Below are positions 1-8,196 of a stretch of DNA of 64,000 bases, piece after piece. This DNA comes from Komagataeibacter intermedius TF2 (lineage in GTDB: Bacteria > Pseudomonadota > Alphaproteobacteria > Acetobacterales > Acetobacteraceae), in assembly GCF_000964425.1 (NCBI RefSeq), contig NZ_BANF01000061.1, forward strand, positions 1-64,000, written 5' to 3'. The translations under genes were made by a program, and so were the position numbers. How positions within the stretch are numbered: the stretch's first letter is position 1; each line of letters starts with the position of its first letter. The notes under the pieces were generated by a model, which saw only the letters and a program-made list of their open reading frames with translations, was not told the DNA's origin and made no database searches.

Positions 1-1442
1 GTGCGCGACAGGATGAAGGACGCGATCATGGCGAAGATGATGGCTTCGGCCATTGGCATGAACAGCCAGCCCGCGACACCCGTCAGCTGGAACAGCGGCA
101 TCCACACGATACAGATACATAATGTGGACACAAAGGTGGGGATAACAATCTGGTTGGCGGCATCGATGATGGCCGTTTCCAGATCCTTTTCCATTTCCAG
201 ATGGGCATCGATGTTCTCGATCATGACAGTCGCGTCATCCACCAGGATACCGACCGCAAGCGCAAGCCCGCCCAGCGTCATGACGTTGATGGTCTGCCCC
301 GCCATGCCCAGCCCGATGACCGAACACAGCATGGCCAGCGGGATGGATGTGGCGATGATGACCGTCGATCGCCACGATCCGAGGAACAGAAGCACCACAA
401 GGCTGGTCAGCAGGGCGGCGGTGCCCATTTCCTGCACCACGTCACGCACCGCCTCCTTCACGAAGGTCGAGGCATCGCCCAGCACGGTAATATCCACCCC
501 CGGCGGCAGCGTGCGCACGATGGACGGCAGCAGCGCCTTGATCCCGCTGACCACCGACAGGGTGGAGGCGTCGCCACTTTTCATGATGACGATCAGCACC
601 GCCTGATGCCCCTTGACCAGCACCATGTTGGTCTGGGGCGGGCCACCGGCATGCACCCACGCCACGTCGCGCAGGTAGACGACGGCGTTGCCTTCCTGCT
701 TGATGGGCATGTTGTTGAAACTGTCTATTTCCTCGGGCGAGGCATTGGTCTGGACCATCCAGTCGAATGCGCCGATCTGCTGGTCACCGGCGGGCAGCAC
801 GATGTTCTGCTTGCCCAGCGCGTTGCCGATATCGGTCGCGGACAGGCCATGGGCCAGCAGCTTGCTCTGGTCCAGGTCGACCATGATATTGCCCGGCTGG
901 CCGCCATACGGGTTGGGAATGGCCGCCCCCGCCACCGAAACCAGCGCCGGCCGGATCAGGTTGGAGGACATGTCATAGATCTGCGACGCCGTCATGGAAT
1001 CGGATGACACCTGCAACGTCAGCACCGGTACGGATGATGCATTGTAGGTCAGCACCAGCGGCGGCGTCATGCCTGCGGGCATCTGCTTGATAACGGTCTG
1101 GGAGACGGAGGTGATCTGCGTCTGCGCCACGGCGGTATCGGTGCCGGGCTGGAAGAACACCTTCACGATGCCGCGCCCGTAATAGGACTGGCTTTCGATA
1201 TGTTCGATATTGTTGACCGTCGCGGTCAGCGCGCGTTCGTAATAATAGACGACGCGGCCCGACATGTCTTCGGGCATGAGGCCGGTATAGGTCCAGCAGA
1301 TCGCAACGACGGGAATGTTGATGCTGGGGAAAACGTCGGTTGGCGTGCGCAGCAGGCCACGGACACCGAATACGACAATAAGGATGGACAGGACGACGAA
1401 AGTATAGGGCCGCTTGAGCGCGGTAACGACGATACCGTTCAT
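1..1442 (-). CDS. RND-family efflux transporter, inner-membrane permease (C-terminus cut off by window edge)
   Basis: The first 480 residues of a proton-driven RND pump are present; the rest lies beyond position 1. The N-terminus has the usual first membrane helix (around residues 11-30), followed by a large periplasmic segment and then a run of helices after about residue 340. The TM4 motif GGLALAVGILVDDATV carries the paired aspartates of the proton relay. Full-length relatives are about 1,030-1,060 residues and export drugs, solvents or metals through a tripartite complex. No membrane fusion protein or outer-membrane factor is visible on this side, so partners must lie beyond the edge or elsewhere. 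It is the last visible gene behind a two-component pair on the same strand, 156 bp after the kinase, so that system is a plausible regulator. The substrate cannot be told. The ATG start at 1442 is the first that gives a complete TM1. Confidence 0.88.
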   Translation of the reverse strand, partial: MNGIVVTALKRPYTFVVLSILIVVFGVRGLLRTPTDVFPSINIPVVAICWTYTGLMPEDMSGRVVYYYERALTATVNNIEHIESQSYYGRGIVKVFFQPGTDTAVAQTQITSVSQTVIKQMPAGMTPPLVLTYNASSVPVLTLQVSSDSMTASQIYDMSSNLIRPALVSVAGAAIPNPYGGQPGNIMVDLDQSKLLAHGLSATDIGNALGKQNIVLPAGDQQIGAFDWMVQTNASPEEIDSFNNMPIKQEGNAVVYLRDVAWVHAGGPPQTNMVLVKGHQAVLIVIMKSGDASTLSVVSGIKALLPSIVRTLPPGVDITVLGDASTFVKEAVRDVVQEMGTAALLTSLVVLLFLGSWRSTVIIATSIPLAMLCSVIGLGMAGQTINVMTLGGLALAVGILVDDATVMIENIDAHLEMEKDLETAIIDAANQIVIPTFVSTLCICIVWMPLFQLTGVAGWLFMPMAEAIIFAMIASFILSR

Positions 1443-1598
1443 GCGTGGCCTGTTTCCATCCGCCCTGTCGGCAGACCGCCGGTTACGGATTCCGTGTCGC
1501 GCACGGACCCGGACAGGTGGTGTTCGTACATATCTCGTCTCCCCGTCTGTCCTTCTGGTGTTAATGGGGGCAGGACGGGTGGCAAATGAAATTTCAAT

Positions 1599-2996
1599 TT
1601 AGTTTCCGGTCTGGATCACGTTCGATGGCGGGAAAATGATGCTCATTGTCGCGCCGGGCAGGCTGTCATGCATGCGCGACGGCATGATGTCGAGCCGCGC
1701 GTGATGCAGCGCCAGAATGGCCGACACCAGGCTGAGACCAAGCCCGCTGCCGGGAATGTGGCGGCTTTTGTCCGAACGGTAGAAACGCCCCATGACGGCC
1801 TTGCGTTCCCCCGCCGGGATGCCGATTCCGGTATCGACAACCTGCAGCAGCGCGCAGTCCCCGCTCATGCGGGTGCGGATTTGCACCCACCCGCGTTCAG
1901 GCGTGAACTTTATGGCATTGTCCACCAGATTGGCCAGCACCTCGATCAGCAGGTCCCGGTCCCCCTGCACCTGCATCGGTCCGTCACCGGCCACGTGCGA
2001 CAGGCGGATGCCCTTGGTTTCGGCAATGGGCTCATACAGGTCCACGATATCAGTCACCAGCGCATCAAGGTCCACCGTGCCGAAGCCCGCGCGCCTGCGC
2101 CCGTTCTCGATCTCGCCAATGCGCAGCAGCGCGGTGATGATGGAAAAGGACTGGTCCAGATCGTCTATGGTGCGGGAAATGACATTGCGCAGCGCGGCCG
2201 CCGAATGATCGGCGTTCAGCGCGCGGTCAAGGCGGGCACGCACGCGCGCCAGGGGCGTGCGCAGGTCATGGGCGATGTCGTTGCCCACGTCGCGTATTTC
2301 ATCCAGCAGCTGCTCCAGCCGGTCCAGCATACGGTTGACGCTGCCCGCAAGGCGCTGGAGGTCGTCATTCTGCTTTCCCGCCGGCAGGCGTTCATGCAGG
2401 TCACCTTCCATGATCCGGTCGATGGCCTCATGCATGTCCTTCACGCGGGACAGGGCGCGATGACTGAGGATGATGCCCGTGACCAGCGCGAACAGGACGG
2501 TCGGCACGATCGAGACCAGCATGGAATGCCGCATCATCAGCCGCAGTTCGGTGCGCATGTGCCGGCTGCGCCCCAGCACCAGGTACCGTCCCCCCGGCAC
2601 GCTGACCGCCACCATGCGCAGCACCGTGGCGGAACCGCCGCCCATCGCCTCCGGCCCGATGACATGCACATGCCCGTCCGCCACCAGCCCGGTGGGCCAG
2701 GTATGCAGGTCACCCACGATATAATGCTGCTGCGTATCAAACAGCGTCGTGACATTCATGATGATGCGCAGGTCATCGGTGGCGCGGTCACGCACCTGCT
2801 GTTCCAGTTCGGCAGGGGTTTCGCGCTGCAGGATGCTGGCCTCGCGCAGCAGCAGCATGTCCGAACGCCGGGCCTCGAACACGTTGGCCTGGCTGTAGCC
2901 GAAAAAGAACTGCAACGCCGCCGAACCGATCATCGCCGCCACCACCGCCAGCGTCAGGCGGAAGGTGGCGGTGCGGAACAGTTCGTTACGAATCAC
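1599..2996 (-). CDS. Two-component sensor histidine kinase (HAMP, HisKA, HATPase)
   Basis: A membrane histidine kinase of 465 residues. It has TM1 at about residues 13-33, a periplasmic sensor region of roughly 120 residues without a recognisable ligand domain, TM2 at about 158-178, and a HAMP linker to about 230. The dimerisation H-box IAHDLRTPLARVRARL has phospho-acceptor His243. The ATP-binding domain shows the N box (LVDNAIKFTPERG), G1 (DTGIGIP) and G2 (GSGLGLSLV). The start codon lies inside the end of the response regulator gene (11-bp overlap), so the two are translationally coupled. The next gene downstream encodes an RND pump, as in envelope-stress or efflux regulating systems of the CpxA/EnvZ type. 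The signal it senses is unknown. Confidence 0.93.
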   Translation of the reverse strand: MIRNELFRTATFRLTLAVVAAMIGSAALQFFFGYSQANVFEARRSDMLLLREASILQRETPAELEQQVRDRATDDLRIIMNVTTLFDTQQHYIVGDLHTWPTGLVADGHVHVIGPEAMGGGSATVLRMVAVSVPGGRYLVLGRSRHMRTELRLMMRHSMLVSIVPTVLFALVTGIILSHRALSRVKDMHEAIDRIMEGDLHERLPAGKQNDDLQRLAGSVNRMLDRLEQLLDEIRDVGNDIAHDLRTPLARVRARLDRALNADHSAAALRNVISRTIDDLDQSFSIITALLRIGEIENGRRRAGFGTVDLDALVTDIVDLYEPIAETKGIRLSHVAGDGPMQVQGDRDLLIEVLANLVDNAIKFTPERGWVQIRTRMSGDCALLQVVDTGIGIPAGERKAVMGRFYRSDKSRHIPGSGLGLSLVSAILALHHARLDIMPSRMHDSLPGATMSIIFPPSNVIQTGN

Positions 2997-3723
2997 GCAG
3001 CATGAACCCCGCGCCGCGGATGCTCTGGATCAGGGGCGGCCTGCCGCTTTCATCGATCTTGCGGCGCAGCTTGCCGATATGCACGTCAACCAGGTTGGTC
3101 TGGGGAATGAAGCGGTAATTCCACACATCCTCCAGCAGCATGTTACGCGTCAGCACCTGCCCCGGTCGGCGCATGAGGTATTCCAGCAGCCGGAATTCAC
3201 GTGGCAGCAGGTCAATAAGCACGCCATCGCGCGTGACCGTGCGCTCGATCAGGTCCATTTCCAGCGGGCCGACACGCAGCATGGTACGGCGCGACGTATC
3301 GGGCCGGCGCAGCAGCGCCTCCACCCGCGCGGCCAATTCCTCCATTGCAAAGGGCTTGGTCAGGTAATCATCGCCCCCCGCCTTCAGCCCGCTGACCCTG
3401 TCATCCACCGCGGAAAGGGCGGACAGCACCAGCACCGGCACATGGACCTTGCGCTCGCGCAGGGTCTCGATCAGCGTCAGCCCGTCCAGTTCGGGCAGCA
3501 TGCGGTCCACGATCATGACATCGAAATGCGCGTTCAGTCCCATGGACAGGCCGGCGGCGCCTGACTCCTCATGCTGGACATGGAACTGGCGGCTTTCGAG
3601 TTCCTCCACCACTTCCTGCGCGATCTTGCTGTCATCCTCCACCAGCAGGACACGCGGCGCGGCCCCGCCCGTAGGGGGAACGGGCACGGTTTCGGGACGG
3701 TGGGTTTCGGACGGAACGCTCAT
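2986..3723 (-). CDS. Two-component response regulator, OmpR/PhoB family
   Basis: A 245-residue regulator with a receiver domain (about residues 24-140) and a C-terminal winged-helix DNA-binding domain (about 150-245). The acidic pocket is Glu29/Asp30/Asp31 (LLVEDD), the phospho-acceptor is Asp73 (MIVDRMLPELDG), and the conserved lysine is Lys123 (DDYLTKPF). The ATG at 3723 was chosen because it directly precedes the receiver fold; the reading frame stays open further upstream but runs into rmuC in another frame. The first 20 or so residues are a proline-rich extension not usual in the family. The gene overlaps the start of the sensor kinase gene and would form a phosphorelay with it. Confidence 0.93.
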   Translation of the reverse strand: MSVPSETHRPETVPVPPTGGAAPRVLLVEDDSKIAQEVVEELESRQFHVQHEESGAAGLSMGLNAHFDVMIVDRMLPELDGLTLIETLRERKVHVPVLVLSALSAVDDRVSGLKAGGDDYLTKPFAMEELAARVEALLRRPDTSRRTMLRVGPLEMDLIERTVTRDGVLIDLLPREFRLLEYLMRRPGQVLTRNMLLEDVWNYRFIPQTNLVDVHIGKLRRKIDESGRPPLIQSIRGAGFMLRDS

Positions 3724-3772
3724 GATCCCCTTTATGCAGCGCGGGCCGGAACACGGCCAATTAAAATCGTTT

Positions 3773-5113
3773 TCAGCTACGCCCCATGCCCCCGACCCCT
3801 TCCCGCGACCATGTGGGCGCCATGTCGGCCTGCGCGCCGCCGCCATCGTCCATGGCGGGCGGTAGGGGAAAGCCGTCATCGCCGGCGGGTGCGGCGTGAG
3901 TATCCACATCCAGTTCGCGCAGCCTGCGGGTGACAAGCCCCGTGCGCCTGCGGGCTTCGTCGATGGAGGATGACATGGCCGACGCATTCCGGGCCAGTTT
4001 TTCCAGCACCCCGTCCATGCGCAGCATTTCCTGGCGCGTGGCCCCCAGCAGGCGCGCGATGTCATCGGTGCGCCGTTCCAGCGCCAGCGTGACGTAACCA
4101 AGGTGAATGGTCCGCAGCATGGCGGGCATCAGCCCCGGCCCCATCACGATGACGCGATAGGTCCGGCCGATTTCGTCCAGCAGGCCGGGAATCCGCGCCA
4201 CCTCGGCATACAGTCCGTCGGTGGGCAGGTACAGGACGGCGAATTCAACCGTGACGGGCGGCACGATATATTTGGTCGCGATCTTGCGGGCCTCGATACG
4301 CAGGGTGGTTTCCAGCGCGCGACGCGCGGCGCGTTCGGCATCGGGGTTGCAGTCCTCCACCGCCTGCAAAAGGCGCTCATAGGCTTCGGTCGGGAATTTG
4401 GAATCAATGGCCAGCACTGGCGGCACGGTGGCGCGCACCGGCATGCGCACGGCGAATTCCACGACCTCGCGGCTGTCATCGCGCAGGCGGCGGTTGGTTT
4501 CATACGCCCCTTCGGGCAGCACATCGTCCAGAATGCTGCGCAACTGCGCCTCGCCCCACCCGCCCCGTGTCTTGACGTTGGAAAACAGGCGCTTGAGGTC
4601 ACCCACCTGCGCGGTCATGGCCGAAACCTCGCCCATGGCCTTCTGCATGGCAGCAATCTGTTCCAGCACGCGCTGGAAGGATGTCTGCATCTGTTTTTCA
4701 ACGGCCTGATGCAGGCGTTCATTCACGGCGGCGCGCAGTTCATCGCTCTGCCGCCTGCCCTCTTCCGCCATTTCGCGCAGGGATTCGGACTGCGTCACCC
4801 GCATGTCCGCAAGGTCGCGGCCCATCATGCGGGCGATGCGGTTGAAGGTTTCGGTCATTTCCTGGTGCCGCTGGTCCAGCCGCGCTGACAGCGCGCGTTC
4901 GATGTCCGCCATGCGGGCGCGCTGGGCTTCATTTTCAGCCACGCGGGCCGCGGTCTCACGCTCCATCATCACACACAGCCGCGCCAGCTGGTCCGCTTCC
5001 CCCTGCCCCGCCATAAGCGAAAGACGGCGCAGCACGATCAGGGACACCAGGCACGAGACGGCGGCAAACACCACCCCGAGCCATAAAAGCGCAGATCCGG
5101 ACATGTCGGACAT
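3773..5113 (-). CDS. rmuC: DNA recombination protein RmuC
   Basis: RmuC-family protein of 446 residues, the usual length. An N-terminal membrane helix (about residues 6-28) is followed by a long coiled coil (about 35-190) and then the conserved nuclease-like domain with the family signatures LKRLFSNVKTRGGWGE, VLAIDSKFPTEAYERLL and YLPTDGLYAEVARIPGL. RmuC limits inversions at short inverted repeats and is predicted to belong to the PD-(D/E)xK nuclease fold; the AIDSKFP stretch is the core of that fold. The ATG at 5113 begins just before the membrane helix; an earlier in-frame start at 5185 would add 24 residues without family resemblance. It lies 49 bp upstream of the response regulator on the same strand, so the four minus-strand genes may share transcription, though a functional link is not evident. 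Confidence 0.93.
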   Translation of the reverse strand: MSDMSGSALLWLGVVFAAVSCLVSLIVLRRLSLMAGQGEADQLARLCVMMERETAARVAENEAQRARMADIERALSARLDQRHQEMTETFNRIARMMGRDLADMRVTQSESLREMAEEGRRQSDELRAAVNERLHQAVEKQMQTSFQRVLEQIAAMQKAMGEVSAMTAQVGDLKRLFSNVKTRGGWGEAQLRSILDDVLPEGAYETNRRLRDDSREVVEFAVRMPVRATVPPVLAIDSKFPTEAYERLLQAVEDCNPDAERAARRALETTLRIEARKIATKYIVPPVTVEFAVLYLPTDGLYAEVARIPGLLDEIGRTYRVIVMGPGLMPAMLRTIHLGYVTLALERRTDDIARLLGATRQEMLRMDGVLEKLARNASAMSSSIDEARRRTGLVTRRLRELDVDTHAAPAGDDGFPLPPAMDDGGGAQADMAPTWSREGVGGMGRS

Positions 5114-5354
5114 GGTTGATGATTTCCCATCAGATAGAACAAAACATGTCCGTGCCCTGTAATGCCGGGGATGTAAAGCCATCATGTTTTTTTGGAATAT
5201 CTGGCAACCGTGATATGCAGCAACCGTAACGTTCCGCCTTTCACCTGATTTTCAGGTTCGCATGGCGCCAAAACCCACTAGCGTGCCCCGGCATGCCTTC
5301 ACCCCGCCCGTTCGCGGTGCCGGAAACCGAACCGTTCTTGAGGACCCATCCACC

Positions 5355-6719
5355 ATGCCCGAGGAAACGCCGACCTGCCCGCAAGCCCGACCGGCGCGGC
5401 GCGGATCCCTGTTTCGCAGCCTGTATGCACAGGTTGTCATCGCGGTCGTGGCGGGCATCGTGCTGGGCTATGCCTGCCCGCATGCGGCCGTGACGCTGAA
5501 GCCGCTGGGCGACGGATTCATCCGGCTGGTCAAGATGGTGATCCCGCCGGTCATCTTCCTGACGGTGGTGACGGGTGTCGCCAGCCTGTCCGATCTGGGA
5601 CAGGCGGGGCGGCTTGCGGGCAAGGCAATGGTGTATTTCCTCACCTTTTCCTCCCTGGCGCTGGTGGTGGGCATGGTCATGGCCAACATCGTGCAACCCG
5701 GCGCGCATATCCACGCCGACCCCGCGACGCTGGATACCCATGCGGTGGCGGCCTATACCGCGCGTGCGCAGGCCCATTCGTTCAGTGACTTCCTGCTCAA
5801 CATCATTCCCGACACGGTAGTCAGCGCCTTTGTGTCCGGTGATATCCTGCAGGTGCTGCTGATCGCCATCCTGTTCAGCGTCAGCCTGTCGCACATGGGG
5901 GCGAAGGGACAGGCCATCCTGACGCTGCTCAAGCAGCTGACACAACTGGTGTTCGGGGTGGTGCGGCTGGTCATGTATGCCGCCCCCATCGGCGCGCTGG
6001 GGGCCATGGCGTTCACCATCGGGCGGTTTGGCATCGGGTCCGTGCTGCACCTCGCCTTCCTGGTGGCGACGTTCTATGCCACGTCCGCGCTGTTCGTGGT
6101 GGTGGTGCTGGGGGCGGTCGCGCGGTGGAACGGCTTCCGCATCCTGCCGCTGCTGGCCTACCTGCGTGAGGAACTGCTGATCGTGCTGGGCACCAGTTCG
6201 TCTGAATCGGCGCTGCCCAGCCTCATGACCCGGATGGAAAACGCCGGCTGCGCGCCCTCCGTCGTGGGACTGGTGGTGCCGATGGGCTATTCCTTCAACC
6301 TTGACGGCACCAACATCTACATGTCGCTGTCGGCGCTGTTCATTGCGCAGGCGACGGACGTGCATCTGGGACTGGGGCAGCAGATCAGCCTGCTGCTGGT
6401 CGCCATGATCAGTTCCAAGGGCGCCGCGGGCGTCACGGGGGCGGGCTTCGTCACCCTTGCCGCAACGCTGGCGGTAGTGCCGGACGTGCCGGTGGCGGGC
6501 ATGGGACTGATTCTGGGCATTGACCGTTTCATGTCGGAATGCCGGTCACTGACCAACATCATCGGCAACGCGGTGGCCACCATCGTGCTGGCCCGCTGGG
6601 AAGGTGCGCTGGATACCGACCGCCTGGCCGCCGCCCTGTCGGGCCGCATCAGCGATGAAGATGCGGATACCCCCATCATCGCCAGCACGACCGCCCTGCC
6701 CGAGCACCCGTCCCGTTAG
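5355..6719 (+). CDS. Dicarboxylate/amino acid:cation symporter (DctA/GltP family)
   Basis: A 454-residue carrier of the DAACS family, importing C4-dicarboxylates or acidic amino acids with protons or sodium. Family hallmarks are the [20 protein letters not shown] stretch after TM2, the serine-rich re-entrant loop [14 protein letters not shown], the TM7 motif [13 protein letters not shown] and the second hairpin loop [21 protein letters not shown]. The motif [19 protein letters not shown] at the last helix carries the substrate-binding arginine and asparagine. SRSLTN-type sequences are common in DctA, but substrate cannot be fixed from sequence. The start at 5355 avoids a long proline/arginine-rich upstream extension and has AGGAC nearby. 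A second organic-acid type transporter follows 63 bp downstream, which suggests a transport operon. Confidence 0.92.
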   Translation: MPEETPTCPQARPARRGSLFRSLYAQVVIAVVAGIVLGYACPHAAVTLKPLGDGFIRLVKMVIPPVIFLTVVTGVASLSDLGQAGRLAGKAMVYFLTFSSLALVVGMVMANIVQPGAHIHADPATLDTHAVAAYTARAQAHSFSDFLLNIIPDTVVSAFVSGDILQVLLIAILFSVSLSHMGAKGQAILTLLKQLTQLVFGVVRLVMYAAPIGALGAMAFTIGRFGIGSVLHLAFLVATFYATSALFVVVVLGAVARWNGFRILPLLAYLREELLIVLGTSSSESALPSLMTRMENAGCAPSVVGLVVPMGYSFNLDGTNIYMSLSALFIAQATDVHLGLGQQISLLLVAMISSKGAAGVTGAGFVTLAATLAVVPDVPVAGMGLILGIDRFMSECRSLTNIIGNAVATIVLARWEGALDTDRLAAALSGRISDEDADTPIIASTTALPEHPSR

Positions 6720-6782
6720 GTCGCGCGCGGCATATACCTTTCCTTCCCCTGACGCTCCTTTTGCATCCATAGGTTGCCCATC

Positions 6783-8084
6783 ATGCCTGTTTTCACGATC
6801 CAGACCGGCGCACTGACCACCGCGCAGAGAATACGAAGCATTATTGCGGGCTCGTCCGGAAATCTGATCGAATATTACGATTGGTACGTCTATGCGGCAT
6901 TTTCCATGTATTTTGCCCATGATTTCTTTCCCAAGGGCAACCAGACGACAGAACTCCTGCGCAGTGCGGCGGTGTTCGCCATCGGCTTCCTCATGCGGCC
7001 TGTGGGCGGGTGGCTCATGGGGCTCATGGCGGACCGGCATGGACGGCGCGCGGCGCTGAGCGTTTCCATCGTCGCCATGTGCGCAGGCTCGCTGGCCATT
7101 GCCGCCTGCCCGACCTATGACCGCATTGGCATTGCGGCACCCTGCGTCCTGTTGCTGGCGCGCCTGCTGCAGGGGCTGAGCCTGGGGGGCGAATACGGGG
7201 CCAGCGCCACGTACCTGTCGGAAATCGCACCGCCCGCGCAACGCGGGTTTTATGCCAGTTTCCAGTACGTCACGCTGGTCATGGGGCAGCTTCTGGCGCT
7301 TGTGGTGCTGCTGATCCTGCAGTTTGTCCTGCTCACGCCCGCGCAGCTTGGGACATGGGGCTGGCGCGTTCCATTCTGCATCGGCGCGCTGCTGGCGCTG
7401 TCCATCCTGTGGTTCCGGCGTGGCATGGCGGAAAGCGAACAGTTCAATACAGCCAGCCATGACCCCGCGGCCCATGGCGGCCTGCGCGTGCTGCTGCGCC
7501 ACCCGCGCGAGGTACTGGGTGTATGCGGCCTGACGCTGGGGGGCACGGTCGCGTTCTATACGTTCACCATCTACATGCAGAAATACCTGGTCAACACGTC
7601 CGGGCTGAGCAGGGAACAGTCCACGCTGGTGTCCACCGCGTCGCTGGTTGTGTTCGCCATGCTCCAGCCCGCTTTTGGCGCATTGTCGGACCGGGTGGGC
7701 CGCAGGCGGCTGCTGCTGTCCTTTGGCGTTATTGGCTGTCTTGCGACCGTCCCGCTCATGCAGGCGCTGTCGTGCGTGCAGTCGCCACTGGCGGCGTTTG
7801 GCCTGGTGACGGCGGCCCTGATCGGGATTTCGGGCTATACGTCCATCAACGCGGTGGTCAAGGCGGAACTGTTCCCCACGCGCATCCGCGCGCTGGGGGT
7901 GGCGCTGCCCTATGCGCTGACCGTCTCGATCTTTGGCGGCACGGCGGAATACGTGGCCCTGTGGTTCAAGCAGATCGGGCATGAAGGGCTGTTTTACTGG
8001 TACGTGACCGGATGCATCGCCTGTTCGCTGCTGACCGTGCTGTTCGTGCTGCCCGGTCATGACCGCATCACGCAGGACCACTAG
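6783..8084 (+). CDS. MFS transporter, metabolite:H+ symporter (MHS) family, KgtP/ProP-like
   Basis: A 433-residue major facilitator with twelve predicted helices. The N-terminal NLIEYYDWYVYAAFSMYFA is characteristic of the MHS family (alpha-ketoglutarate permease KgtP, ShiA, ProP, citrate carriers). The loop motif between TM2 and TM3 (GLMADRHGRRAALSVSI) and its half-repeat (GALSDRVGRRRLLLS) are both present, and the LQGLSLGGEYGAS stretch fits sugar-porter-like and MHS carriers. Likely substrates are organic acids such as 2-oxoglutarate, consistent with the DctA-type carrier directly upstream. The ATG at 6783 is preferred over a TTG at 6774. A two-hairpin repeat follows the stop codon and may terminate the transcript. 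Confidence 0.9.
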   Translation: MPVFTIQTGALTTAQRIRSIIAGSSGNLIEYYDWYVYAAFSMYFAHDFFPKGNQTTELLRSAAVFAIGFLMRPVGGWLMGLMADRHGRRAALSVSIVAMCAGSLAIAACPTYDRIGIAAPCVLLLARLLQGLSLGGEYGASATYLSEIAPPAQRGFYASFQYVTLVMGQLLALVVLLILQFVLLTPAQLGTWGWRVPFCIGALLALSILWFRRGMAESEQFNTASHDPAAHGGLRVLLRHPREVLGVCGLTLGGTVAFYTFTIYMQKYLVNTSGLSREQSTLVSTASLVVFAMLQPAFGALSDRVGRRRLLLSFGVIGCLATVPLMQALSCVQSPLAAFGLVTAALIGISGYTSINAVVKAELFPTRIRALGVALPYALTVSIFGGTAEYVALWFKQIGHEGLFYWYVTGCIACSLLTVLFVLPGHDRITQDH

Positions 8085-8093
8085 AAAACAAAA

Positions 8094-8170
8094 GTCCGGG
8101 GTGCCGCCTTTTTAGAAAAAGGTGGCATTCTTCAGACGTTGTTTGGAAAAAGCTTCACCAAAAAACGTCC
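8094..8170. repeat. Dispersed two-hairpin intergenic repeat, copy A
   Basis: The 112-bp gap between two convergent genes holds a pair of inverted repeats. The first (8102-8127) has arms TGCCGCCTTTTT and AAAAAGGTGGCA around a 2-nt loop, with a single G.U mismatch. The second (8136-8168) has arms ACGTTGTTTGG and CCAAAAAACGT enclosing an AAAAAGCTTCA loop. The same two-part design recurs at about 26541-26619 and, inverted, at about 57090-57174. T-rich and A-rich arms would allow termination from both directions. Confidence 0.75.
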
Positions 8171-8196
8171 TGCTGTTTTACAGGCCGCCCGCACCC

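Noticed and set aside
1668-3005. A 445-codon open frame opposite the histidine kinase
   Set aside because: No domain, biased composition, and the kinase on the other strand has all catalytic boxes.
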